Of a DNA stretch of 64,000 nt, positions 8,554 to 21,600 are shown in pieces. The position numbers and the translations under genes are program-made. The stretch covers positions 13,769,872 to 13,833,871 of the forward strand of contig NC_087068.1 in assembly GCF_963678635.1 (NCBI RefSeq). The letters run 5' to 3'. Under the pieces are notes generated by a model. The model saw nothing but the letters and a program-made list of their open reading frames with translations. It ran no database searches and was not told the origin of the DNA. Position 1 is the stretch's first letter; every line of letters starts with the position of its first letter. This DNA is from Symsagittifera roscoffensis. Taxonomy: Eukaryota > Xenacoelomorpha > Acoela > Convolutidae.

Positions 8554-11219
8554 ATGGCATATGTGCTTTGACATATGATTAGTTAAAATTTAACACAGAT
8601 GATGCGTTTTTAATTCATGAAATGAAGCGAAAAATGTTATTTGTTTCAAACAGCAGTACAATGATTACTCTTGCGATTAGCAAGCATTCTCAAATCTAGA
8701 CTTTTTTCTGGTTAACAACTAGTTTATCAAAATCAGTTGAATCACTTAAGGGTGGGTACTATGTTACTATTAACTTCTGGGTGGGTACTAGTTGCTACTG
8801 GTTAATATCAGAAGGACTTGAAACTTCTAAAAAAAATCACAAAATCAGTTTTTTTTTCGGTAGCTCAAACATGGTCGGCCTTGTTTCCGCTTCGTATAAT
8901 TGTTCAGTTTCCAATTTGAATATCCAATATTTTGCTTGGCACGTTTGCCTAGAGTTCCTGTTCGGTAAAAATAGGTAATATAAAAATGTTTGGGATTGTG
9001 TTTTTTATTTTTTCGCTAAAAGTTTGTTTTCGCAGAAAAATCACTTTTCGCACAAAATTTTTGTTTTCTCAAAAAACCTCTTACCGATTTTCAAAAAAGA
9101 AGTCTGCATAGAAAGACAGCCTCTGCCTTGGACTGTGTGCTTACTAATTACTAATTTGGTCTCTTATAGCTTTTTCAATTTGTCTACAGCCTTCGAAACA
9201 GTCTGTGGGGAGAATATTTGACCAATATTTTTGATTTTTTTTTCCATTTTCTCGAAAACTAACATACCAAGTTTGAGATTTTTGTTTCAGTGGAATAGAC
9301 CGGATTTTTAAAGCTCCCGACCTTGCGTGGCTACGCGCTACCTTTTTTATACAAATTTATGGCCGTCGAAATAGATTTTGCAAAAAGTCAAAAACAATAA
9401 AAGATTTGCCAGCGGAATAAAGAAATAACCAATTGTGAGTTTTTCTCCGACTATTGAAAGCAAAATCAGGTACCAAATAATCATCGGACAGGACAAGGTT
9501 GAGTGACATATATCAAAGCCCTTTTAGGTGTGATTCGAACAACATCAAAAAAAATCTCACTGTTGAGAAAAACCGGTTTCAAATTATTGATTTTCGAGTG
9601 AGTAAAGCGGCCGAGTAAAATATGTTATACATGAAAACTAGCAATTTATGCTAAAAAAGTTGATTTTACTAAAAGGAGTTCTAAATTTGGATGCTTCAAA
9701 TAGCTCTTCTCTAGCAAAAAAAAAAACATTCAAAAATATTGAAATTGTTAAATGCAAAAAATTGAAAAAAAAACTTTTCTAATTTTTTTATATTTTTTTG
9801 AAGACAAATGGAGTCATTTATGCCTGATTCACCTAATTTCTACGCGGTCGTATATTTTTACCATCACACGAAGTACAAAAAATACACTTATTTGAAAAAA
9901 AAAAATTTCTGAGAATGTAGTGAGAACATTCTGTGCTACTTGCACAGCAACCTTTCATCCTTGTTTAAAACTGAGTTCGTTTTATGAAAAGTGTCAATTA
10001 CAAAAATACCTGGAATTGATAGAATCTAAAGTATTCAAAGATTAGTCGATAATTTTTTTCATATTCCTTATCAAAAGGGGTTTCGTTTTCCTTATAGTTT
10101 CGAAGTATGGACGCGTTCTAGGTGGTTGGTCGATGACAGTTCTCAGCGATAGTGATGTCCATTTAAAAACATATTAATTTAATTTTAAGTTTTCCAAAAA
10201 AAATAATTCGTGGCTTTTTCTATAATAATTCAATTTTTTTAACCAAAGTCTGTTTTAACAGAATTCGCTGAATTATTTCAAAATATTTTTCCCTGGTTTT
10301 CTGTATTTCGACCTGATTATTCCTACTTTCGTTGAAAAATGAGGCTATTGTTGATTAGAGATTTTTATCAGAATCACATTTGTGAAATCAATACGTTAGC
10401 GTCGGATCGAATCTCGCTCACGAAGTTTGATTTTTCATGAAAGTAGAAATTTTTCATTGCGTCGAATCATAATTTAGTAATTATTGTTCCGACCATTGAA
10501 AATGGGGAGGAACTTTGTATTCGGGTGTTTTAGTTTTTTTTCGCTTTTTGTTTTACACGCAAAATCAGATGCCACAAATAATGATCGGACTGGCTTGAGT
10601 GATATATCATATTAAAGCCCTTTCAGTCGTGAATCAAACCACATTAAAAAATTTCCAAAAAGTTTCCAGAAAAACCGGTTTGGAATTTTTGATTTTTCGT
10701 CTTAATTCGAGCAAATGGAGCAAGCGAGCAGGCTTACAAGAGCTGAGTTAGCCTAATTTACGACCTTAAAACTTAATTTTAAACAAGTAAAATTAGTTTT
10801 TTAGCTTCATTTTGGGAACCAAAAACTTTGAAAATGTTACCTTTTTTTTTTAATTTTGATTTTTTTTTGTTTTTCACGTCATTTTTCTACAAACATTTTG
10901 TCAAATTTGCTTATAATACTTTTACTGTCTAATATGCCTTAATTTTATTTTTACGTCAGATCCTTTTATCACACCAAGCAGAAAAGACTACAGTAATTTG
11001 GAAAAAAACCTTCTCAACCGTAGTTCTCTGTGCTACTTGCAACTTGTGTGGTCGGAACATTCTGTGCTACTTGCACAGTAACTGACTATCCTTGTTTAAG
11101 TTGAATTTCAAATGAAAAGTCAAATTAAATTTATATATTTGTTTAAATTGACATCACTGATTGTACTGCATAAAGATTCTATGCCCGCACTAATGCATAA
11201 TCTGGTGCCACCCCCGCAG
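8554..11219. other. Non-coding DNA with a diverged duplicated block
   Basis: Two related blocks of about 0.55-0.6 kb lie at roughly 9400-9980 and 10520-11100. Both carry, in order, TGAGTGA(C/T)ATAT, AAAGCCCTTT, GAGAAAAACCGGTTT (or CAGAAAAACCGGTTT), and a terminal CATTCTGTGCTACTTGCACAG. The last segment recurs near 27300. No gene is seen. Confidence 0.5.
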
Positions 11220-11287
11220 AAGCAGAAGTCGACTCCCAAAGAGAGAAGTGACTTCCGAGAGGGGGTGCTGTTCCGAGTAGCCGTGAG
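11220..11287 (+). CDS. CD109-like gene, first exon recognised
   Basis: This short GC-rich exon follows the acceptor CCACCCCCGCAG, with a branch-point-like CTAAT about 30 bp upstream, and ends at GTGAG|GTACTC in phase 2. The next exon completes the codon. Across the junction the residues VLFRVAV-S-GSSEFSVDV align without gaps to the strand before the V-PDTIT motif of the family. RSDFREG stands where most members have R-x-x-FPETW, so the usual FPETW is not conserved. The start may lie further upstream if the acceptor is wrong. Confidence 0.6.
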
Positions 11288-14200
11288 GTACTCATGGGCT
11301 CCCTCGTGCTTCCTGAACACGAACAGATATTTATCTGCTCACAGTTGAAACCAATTTTAAATTTGCCATTCTAAAGTTGCCATTTTTGACTGCTTGTCTT
11401 GTTATAATTCGTGCTTCTTTGAGCTCGTTTTCATTATTTTCAATTTTTCGGTGAAATAAAGTCCTCGCGATATGTAACTTGCGATGCTAAAATGTTTTAG
11501 TTTTGAGCTTGAGCAATAATGGAGCGAGGTTTACTTTGCTCTTCTATGCAATTATGTTCTCAGTGTCAAGAAGATTTTTTGTTTTAAGTCCAAATTGAAC
11601 AGTCGAGTAAGCGAGCGCGTTATGCGAAAAGCTTTTAATTAAGCTCTAAAATTCTTAGTTTCTAATGTGCAAAAAAATGGTGGAGTGTAAACGATTTATC
11701 ACTAATTTAGGTCCTGTTTAATTGTAAAAGAACGAACGTAATTTAAAACCTCATATCTTTTTTGTTCGAAAGTTAAAAACGTTCAAAAATTTTTGATCAC
11801 TTTTTTTTTGGTTTCTTTGTTCTTGCAAACTGTTCCAACCTTCTATTGGCTGTTTTTTTTTTAAATTTTTAAGGAAAATTTTATGTTTTCATTAAGGATT
11901 TTCTAAGTTCAATTCAAATTCATTTGCTTATAAGAAGTCAAAACACGCTCTCTGCGAAAAAGGAAATAGTGATGCTTAGTTTGGAAAAGAGGTGTTTTTT
12001 AGAATTCGAAGCGGAATAAAAAAAGTTACATTTTGACCCAGTTCTCTTTAGTGGGTTTAGTATCATCAAAAATGTGTCAATCATCAACTATTCTTGAAAG
12101 TCGAAGAGCTGTAATGTTATGTTTTTTTTTCTTCAAAATTTGAAGGTTGATAAAATTTTGTTCTGGTTTCAGTTCATTGAAACTTTTCAACTTATTTTAG
12201 GCTATGTTTTTTAAGCGTAGTTGAGCGTTTACCCAGCAGTAAGAGTTGCAAAAGCTCAAAAGAATTGGATAAAAAAAACGTTAGAAAGGTGTTTCAAGCG
12301 TGTTTCGATCGACTTTAAAAAATTTCGAATCATTCAATGAATGTCGATAAAACTCGTTGAAAATTTTGAATTTTAGTCTAAATTTACCACGCGTAAGGCT
12401 AGCGAGGAAAGCAAAAAGCAATGTACTAAGCTATCAAAACTAGTTTTCGACTTTAGTTTGAAGATTTTATCTTTTGTTTCGTTCTTATACTATTTTCTCA
12501 CTTATAAATTTTTGACATGGAAGTGATGCATATTTGTTCATTTTAAAGATCCTTTTTGCCATTTTCTCGCTTTTTTTGGTTTGTATTCGAGTCAGTGGCA
12601 CAATTTTGTAGGACAGTCAACTGGAAAAACTGAATGTCCAAGGCTTGCGGTTCAGTTCTCGTAGACGGAATTTATTTGTTCAAGTTTCATAGTTGTTTTT
12701 CTTGTCTTTTAAAACCCTTTTAAAGCTCTTTCTTGGGGTTTTAATATTGATTGTGGTTTTATCACTCGATTTGTTAAAATTTCATTTTTCTTAAATTAGT
12801 TTTTATTTGTTGAGATAGGTTTCGGCTTATTTTGTATTATTTTCAAAACTAATGAAACTATTTTGTCTTGAAGGATTTCTACTTAGGTATTTTCGGCTTT
12901 AATAACGCTTGAGATAAGACTCTGGCCTCGAATTTTTGAATGCTCAAAATCAACCCCACTAGGATGTCTCCAAAAAAATAACTTAAACACAAACTTATTT
13001 AGTTTTTGTTTTTCTAGTTCTTTTTCAGCGGTAACGATGTTCGAAGTCCTCTTTGCTAGTTCTTGAGCATCTTGATGTTTGAATCATATACTTGTTTTTA
13101 TCGCAATTGGTGCAAAGCTCATTTTCGCCTCTGTTTTTTCGATTTAATGAAGTCAACTTTTTGAATATATTTTTTGCAGCAATGCTGCCTACTGATGCGA
13201 CTTGTTATTATAATTGCACGAAACTGAAATGAATGTTCTTTTCTTAACCCCGTGTATTTAGTTTTTTAATTCATTTGAAATGTGTTGTGATTTGTGCATG
13301 ATTACGTGCGGTCTTCTTCAACTGATATTTATTTTTCCTGTATCATTCGTGTGTGGCATTCTGTCTACTGTTTGTAAGTGCTTTTTGGATCTCTTGAACT
13401 ATCCCTCCTTGCTAAAGGGGGGAGATTCTTTACTAGGTACAAAATTAACGCAGGCTTGACTATTGAATTAGGTCATTATAAGGGTGACAATTCAGTACCT
13501 GGTACCAAAGGGAGGGAAAAGTTAAAGAGATCCTGTGTTTTTAGCAGCAGTGTGTATGAGTTAATGTGTGTGTGCTTAGTGGATCGAGTGAGTTCTCTGT
13601 GGATGTGGCTGTTGGTGATACCATCACAACCCACGAGTTGTACGCCAGTGTCCTCTCCCCCACCGCCGGATTTGCCACCCTCCTTAACCCACTCGAGGTA
13701 ACACCCACCCACAACTCCACTTAGCCTCTGTCTATAAATTTCATTTGACAATTATTTAAATATCAACATCACAACAACAATTAAAAGTTTTATCAGTTAA
13801 CACAAGCGCATCTGGTGTTATAAACTGCGAAGCAACTGTTTCAATAATTATGTCTTAAGTTTCTGTGCGCATTTTACTTTCTTTGGGACGTTTTAAATTA
13901 TCTTGAGCTTGAGTTCACTCTCGTCTGCTGTGAACGCTCTGAAAGTATCGATGGTACGCTTTATAGAGTAAACTCGCTTGTATCGTCAGGATTTTTCGAA
14001 ACTCTTCTTCAGTATTTAGCAACACTGTTTTCCTGGTCCATGTAAAATCTCGAAAGTCACTGCTTTTCAAAAATCTGTTGGTATACATGCTGCAAACAAT
14101 TTTCGATCAATGTGTTTTCTGATTGCCATTTAGTACAATGCTTGTAAACATGCATATTCAAAACAGTCACATACAAAATGGTCCGAAACATAAAAAAAAT

Positions 14201-17200
14201 TGAGCGTAAAAAAAACTCTTGAAATCAAAGGATCGAATCCACGGCGACACAAAGAAATTTTCCAATTTTCCGAAAAAAGTTGAAATTTGGGTATATGTGA
14301 TAACGGGTATATCTAGGGTACAACAAAAGATTCAACCTTATATAGTTGGGCGAGGGGCAAAAGAAAATCAACGCCTCGTGTGTATCCATTATTTTGCCGG
14401 TTTCAAATCGACTCTAGCTGAATTTTGAAAAATCAAGGAAAATAGATGAACTTGGAAAAATTTTTATTGCTTGGCAATGAAAAAAAAATTGAAAACAAAA
14501 GAATCTTCTGATTATAGTTTAATATTATAACTACATCCTTTTAAAAACCAATGTTATCGTTGGGTTAATATGACCTAATCATAGTGATTGACGAGTTTTT
14601 GTCATAGTGATTTTGTCGAGTTTTTGTTTCTTTGTGTCCTGCTCACTTTTTTTCTAACAGAATTTCCGCATTCTTTTGTTCGTCATTGAATTTCTCGATG
14701 AGTTTTGGAAATGAAGGGTGCTTACTATTGAATAGTTTCACGAAATTACTGTTCCAACCTTCTACAGCGTTGTTGGTGCGGGGAAGGTCCTTTTTTACTC
14801 TTTGATTGCAACTCCTTTGCTTCATGTCAAATCTGGATTTCGGTCGTCATTGAGAAGTCAGCCTACCAATATTTGTCCTCGAAATAGTTGAATATTGGTT
14901 GACTGTCATGAGATGCCATACCTTGAAGAAACTCGAACGCAGCGGTGACGTCCTCTTGGGGCAGAATTGCTTTTGCGAGAAGCATTCGAATAAGCTCGCG
15001 AAAATTAAGGTATTGTTGTAATTGTGAGTACTGTCGCCAGACTCTTTGACTCATATGGAAAAAACTGAATTTGAGCGCTCTGATGGGTAGCTATTTTTGA
15101 GTTTAGTACAGCTACTTCAAAATCAATTATAACGCTTTTTGGGGACTCAAGTTCTAGAACACTGAGGAGGCGAGAATAAGTTGATTCCTTTTTGTCGGGT
15201 AGCAGAGCGTAAACAAGAGCAAAAGGCATCCTTCTACGGAAGCGTGTATTGTTAAAATTTGATAGAATACAGTGGGAGCTGTCGAAAACGTTCCATCGCA
15301 GAACCAATCATCTGATAAAGATAGTAGATCAGTCCTGGTAACATGTCGAACACAATAACCCGATTTTCATCTTTGGAACCAGAATCGTGCAAAAGGAACT
15401 GGTCTCCATCGTGAGTTTTCTGTAGGGCCAGTGTTAATTCAGATCCAGTCAGCTAAGTTGGCTCTGCCATCTTTGGTCTATTTTTGCGTCGAACTCCATT
15501 TACAGCTGGCTGATTAGCAGAATAACTTTGTAATGAACAGCTGTTTCTCGGTTGCCATCACGCTGGGCTGCGTTTTACATCAGAAACTGCTGCTCGATCT
15601 TCAAATATTTTCTTAACTTACGTTTTTCGATGTCAGCCGGATTGGGAAGTGGCAGTGATCTTTAACGATCTTAACGGAGTCCTCTGTTGTACGCACTCAC
15701 TCCATTGCAACTAATTTGTGCGCAGCGCCAGGAAAAGAAGTTGCCTGACATAACCTTCAAAATTCACTTACTCAGAATTTTTGTTAGTAAGCATAGTTTC
15801 CATATATAGTTAGTGAATTTCGTTTTTATTGAAATTTGCTGAGTGTTCGCAATTGAAGCAATCTGAACAACATGTCTCATTTTGCATGGATTAAATAAAG
15901 AGTCCTAATTTCTAGTTTCTCCTCTATATTTTATATTGCCATCCGGATTAGTTGGAACCAAACTGTTTTTAATCTAAGAGAATTTTTCTCATCATTTTCT
16001 GGAACAATTATCACTTCGATTAATGGGACTATTTTTCGGACTCTTTTTTGGACTGTTTTGTATGGGACTGTTTTTTTTTTGCTTTGCTATGATTGTTCGG
16101 ACTATTATGTACAGAGCTGATTTTTATCGGACTGTTTTGTACAGACACGCTTGTAAAGGGTATCTGCACGTATCAATTTGGTTGATGACGGTGACGAGTA
16201 TGGATAACTATAAATTTTTAGTTGATTTAAAAACTGGAAAACATGATGAAAATGTCTGTTCACTACTTGGGCTACAGAATTGCCAAATAAAATGACAAGT
16301 ACTGTATCATGTTCGTAGAATTGAAACCTTAATCACGATATATTTGAGTATGTGTCTGTGTGTTTTGTTTAGTTGCGAGTGTTCAAAGAGGTGTTCTGTC
16401 GAGTGAATGTGGCCTACAGTGTGAAGAGAAAGGAGTCGTTTAGTGTGTCTATCTCAGTCTGCAACTACAACCCCCAACAGCTCCCCCTCTCCCCCCACAT
16501 AGAAGTGTCATACTCGAAGGATGCCTTCTCTGAGCCGAAGACAGACGACAGCTGCAGTGTGATGAGTAGCAGCGGCGCTCTTGAGGCGGTGGAGTACCAG
16601 CAGTGCAGACTGTTCGTGTGCTCCCTGGTGGCCAAAAAGGTCGGCAATCCGGCGCTAACAGTCACAATCAGTCCGGACGACCAGCCAGACTCAATCCCTT
16701 ACGACATATTCGTGAAACAAGTCAAAGTCAAGGCTAGTGCGGACACGTATACACTCCATTGTCGCTTACATTTGACAATGAGTCTGCTTTTCGAATCAGG
16801 CGAACGAAAATTGAAAGTAAGAAAGGGAAAAAAGTACTGTTGGTTTGTAGGCGGAGGGTTGTGAGCAGAGGGTGGATTTGGGCAAGAAGGAACTCGTCTC
16901 TGAAGATTCGGAACAGTGCTACAATTTGACCATTCCTAGAGATGCAATCACTAACAGTGGTCTGGCACATGTGCGCCTCTACTCCCAGATGGTGGGTCCG
17001 GCACTTTCCAACCCAGACAAACTGGTGCGACAGCCCACTGGATGTGGGGAGCAGAACATGATCTACATGGCACCTCTGGTCTACCTGCGCCAGATCTTGC
17101 AGGCCATCGGAGTGTCTTTGGACAGGGAGAAGGAAGACCAGCTCACACGCTTCATGTCCATGGGTAAATAATTAGACAATTATTATAGCTAGACAATTAT

Positions 17201-18581
17201 TATAACTATATTTTAAAATATCCTGAACTCCTGTAGTACTGGTTGATGTTTTTATGTAATTTTAAGTATCATCCATGTGCGTGTAAGTACATCTACTGTT
17301 TAAGAGACGATGAATGTAGTTCAGACTCTTATATAGGTCGCGATGTTTTTTTATCCGTTTTCTTTTTCAGGAAAAGTCTTAAAATTTGTTTTTGGTCTCA
17401 AATTTACTTTTTAGCGGTTTGATTTAACATTTAGTTTGAGGTTGAGTTCATTGTTTTGTCAAACGGAAGGTAAACTCCACTATTGAACAGCGAAAGTGTT
17501 GTCACAAAAAATGGGATCGAATTCGGTTTTCGAAAGTGGAATTTAATTTTCAGATTTCCCAGCGAACCTTCAGACCTATCAATCCAGTTTTTTCAATTTC
17601 CGTTAATTTTTAGCAAAAAAAGTGTCAATCATAAATTGTTCTTGAAACTCAACGGGCTTTAAGTTCATCTAATTTTTTCTGTGAAACTAATTTTTTTTAA
17701 AAACAAGTCAGTATTTTCTGCTTCCTTGCGTTCATTGACTCTTTTCTAACTGTATGTTGGCTATGTTTTTTATGGAAAAGTCTAATCTGAAATTTTTTTG
17801 TGTTCATCCTTATGCTTAAGAACTGACAAAAGTTGAAATTTACGGCAACTTAGTGTGTTTATATGTTGCAGGATATCAGAGAGAGTTGACCTATAAGCAC
17901 GATAATGGAGGCTACAGTGCATTCGGGCAGCAGTCGGGCAACCCCAGCTCCACATGGTTCGTATTCATCACTCAAAGTCAGCTGTTGTTTTTTACCAAGC
18001 CATAAACATAGTTGCTGTCCGCAAACTGGTCTATGGGCTTCGTAAACGATCCCACGTAGGCTTGGCTGCAGAAGAAGCATATATAATCGAGGGTGCAAGC
18101 AAGATAGTTAGAACCCTAAAACTTTGATAGGTCCCTTAAGAAAATGGAATGTATTCTTAGAAACGGCGTTTCTGCTTATAATTGTTTTCTCAGTTATCAC
18201 AAAAAAGTCGTGGCCAATCTGTCTAGCCTGTTTTTCCAAGGAGCTTAGTGTTATGTTTATGCTCGTTAAGTGTACTTAAATCTGTTGTTTTGGTCTGTGT
18301 GATATTGAATTTTGATTGTTTTGTGTGTAAGTATCTATGTGTGTGTGTAGGCTGACAGCGTTTGTGGTGAAAACGTTCTCAGAGGCGGCGCGGAGTGGCG
18401 ATGTGCAGGTGAGTATGGAGACACTACTGGACTCTTTGTCCTACATACTCAGTCCAGAAGTCATCGTCACCTCTGATTCTAAAGAGGGCGAGGGGAGCAC
18501 AACGAGAGTTGTGGAGACAGGAGAGGTGCTGCACAAGGAAATGCAGGTGAGATTGAACATCTGAAGTACTGAAATTTGAAA

Positions 18582-18616
<35 letters not shown>

Positions 18617-21600
18617 TCATAAGTCATTTCCGTATAAGGCGAAATGAATCGAGGCCATGCTTTTTCTTTCACGTCAAGTTACCATATTAGTCCATTTCAT
18701 AGATGGAAAATTAAACGTTTAATTATTTTGCGTAATTACACTTGCGAAGCAAAGTGTTATAGTACGAACTTTCTTTTTTTTCCAAACTAAGTCGCAAATA
18801 TTGTTGCGTCTTTTTTTGGGACTTGAAAGAACAATATTTGCTGCATCGAATTGACAATTTGTTGCACCTTTGCAGCTTATTGGCAACATGTGCTTTTATA
18901 TTCGAATAGATATAAGTTTACACAGCTGATGCATTTTTAATTCATCAAGTGAACCGAAGGAAGCAATGTGTTTTCAAACAACATAAAAATAAAAAATCTC
19001 GATTTCAGACATTTTTGAACTCGATATATCTTGCTGTTTTTTGAAATGTATAATTTATACATATGCTTTATGATTTGCGATTTATTACATGTGCTACTTT
19101 GGCTGCATCGAATTGGTAATTAATTAGTATATGTAGCTGCATTATTGATGGCTAGTTTTTGGGGATTTTAAGCATCCGTGGCTGAATGGTTAGTGCCTGA
19201 GAGTCAAATTTGCTAGATCGCAGATTTTTGCTAATTGGAGTTTTGCTAAGCCTCGAGTTTGTGCAAATTCCAGGCTTATTTCTACTTTTTTTATGTCACT
19301 TGATAGAGTTGCTTTCTGGCTGTGTTCTAGCAAGTATTTGCGAAGTGCAGCTTCGCCTCTGTGTAATTGTGGCAGTATACGAGTTGTTTGCCATTCTTTG
19401 CGGCATCCCTCAACCACTTATCTATAGCTGGACAGTGATGTGTTTCGCCTATCTATCATTATTACGCTTACGAGCATAGTAGATTAGGCTCTTTTCCAGT
19501 CCCCCTTTCAAAACACGAAAAACTGAATTTAAATTGGTGAATTAAGAGTACTGATGTCATCTAATATTTCATCAAACAAATCTTTATGATCTGCTTTTTT
19601 AATTTTTGCCGCATAAATTAACAGAGATATGAATCCAACCAAGTTCAATGAGTTCCTCAAGGCTTTTTGTTTTCAAATTTTGTTTTGTTCCACATTCCTT
19701 CAGCTCGGTTGGTACAAGCACCTGTTGTTGGTGCCACAAAATTTTCACAGTGCTTAACAGTTTGATGCTGATAATCAAATTTGTTTTTGTCATTATAAGA
19801 TTTCCATTGTCCGAAATAATTTTACTGCCTGCTACAATGCTACTTTTTATGATGGGCATGAGTAAATCTTTTGTCCGATTTTCCACCGCTTGCAAAAAGA
19901 AACAACCTCCAGTTTCTCTGAAAATACCTTCAAACCGACATTGTTCTCTGACTGCTCTGCCTCTTTTATACTTTCTTTCTACGAAATAACTCTCATCAGT
20001 CTCGACGGTTTTGCTTTTTCTACATTTTTTGGAGTCTCAAGAGGAAACTGAGTTTGATCGAAATATTTTTTTCCGACCAGCAGTACAAGAAAAGTATAAA
20101 CTGTTGATAGCTGAAATGATTGCCTTCTAGCCAAGTTCCTGCTTTTAATTGTTTTTGCATTTTTTCTTACAATATCGTCATCGATCTTCGCGATCCGAAA
20201 TAATTAATTTCATTCCATGCCCACAGTCACAGTATCTTGCTTTGTGTTTAATTTTTCTGTTTTGTATAAGTTCAATCGAAAGTTTTTTGGAAGAACACAA
20301 TTTGTGCAGCTCGAATAATTTCAAGTTTTTTTCATGCATTTCCGATAATTTCAATATAATTTCACGCGTTTCTGGTGTAAGGTTTGAATGAATTTTGTTG
20401 TCAGTTTTTCAACTTCCTGATATTGGAGTTCTATCAATTTAAAGTTTGGTTTATGATGTTGATTTCTGTATATGATGACAAAAAATCAGCAAATCAAAAG
20501 AGGGGAACTGGAAAAGAGCCGTATATTAGTACGAACCTTTTTTTTCCAACCTAACTTGCAAATAAAAGTGCTCATTCTCTGTTCTCTGCTTTATTTAAAG
20601 TGCTCATTGGATGGCTCTTTTGCTATAAAACATTTATTTTACTTGATCGGGCTGCTTTTTCATCGTTTTCTCGCTAGTGTTTCAGCTTTGCGTCTGTTTC
20701 AAATTTTTCAGGGAAATAGAAATTTTATGTATTGATCCCACTTTCTCAAAAATGTCAATCATGATCTGTTTTTTTTTCCTTGCGCTCATTGGCACTTTTC
20801 CAAGTTTATAATGAATATTTTTCATTTTTTTAGTGTGTTCTATGAAATAAATGCCAAATCATATCATAAAAGGCTCTTGCAACTCTAACAGCTTTAACGT
20901 GATATAATTATCGCTGAAGTTCGAAAGTTAAAATGCTCGACAATAATTCCGTTTTTTGTTTTCTTTTACTCCATTGACATTTTTCCAAATTCCTGTTGGC
21001 GATGTTAATGAGTTTGAACACTAATAATGGTAAGATGATTTTCTGATTATTTTTGTGTGCTGACTTTTGCATATTATTGTGTAGGGTGGTTCCAGCGGAG
21101 AAGCAACTCTGGCTGCGTACGTGTTGCTCAGTGTCTGCCAGGTGCCCAGATCTTTGGTGGATGACGACAACATCACCACTGACCAGCTGGCAAGACTGCA
21201 AAAAGTAGCCGAACAACTGGAGTCGCAGCTGGAGACTGAGCTGGGAAAGAGCAACCGGGACAACTATCTGCTGGGTCTGGGGGGTTCGGCCCTATGTTGT
21301 TACAAGGACAAATTCCAGGGAACAGGAGAGGGAACTGAGTGCTCAGACACTGCTGGATCTTTGCTGGCCAGAGTGCAAGACAGTCTCCTGAGTTGCGTGG
21401 ACCAATCAGAAAGTGAGCAAATTGGAATGCCTTAACTCTCGTGTTTTTTTTTCAAATGACCAAACTTGATTAGTTTTTCTGTTCATAAATGTTGATCGGT
21501 TGTTTGTGGCGTGCATTGTTGATTATGATGTTTGACAGAGATGTGTGGGCGCTACCACTGGCAGCGGACTGGAGGTTGTGAAGAGAGGGCGGTGGAAGTT

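Larger units (their letters stand above)
18547..21084. other. 2.5-kb intron holding a Merlin transposon and SINE pieces
   Basis: It contains a (GA)n microsatellite (18584-18612), a SINE (19165-19375), a 1-kb Merlin element (19497-20520) and unit fragments of the ACGAACCTTCTTTTTT repeat at 18745 and 20527. The remainder is AT-rich. Confidence 0.75.

Noticed and set aside
16023-16295. 90-codon frame starting MGLFFGLFFGLF
   Set aside because: Low-complexity GGACT-TTTT repeat inside an intron; no exon signals or family match.
16796-16801. Strong GT donor GAAAGTAAGA as the end of the 16373 exon
   Set aside because: Using it adds residues after VKVK with no family counterpart and breaks the phase to the VK-AEG junction.
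18411-18416. GTGAGT as an early donor in the 18351 exon
   Set aside because: Reading through keeps family homology up to the catalytic His and matches the phase of the next exon.
18424-18672. Minus-strand frame with an LSLSLS run
   Set aside because: Produced by the GA microsatellite and antisense to a well-supported exon.
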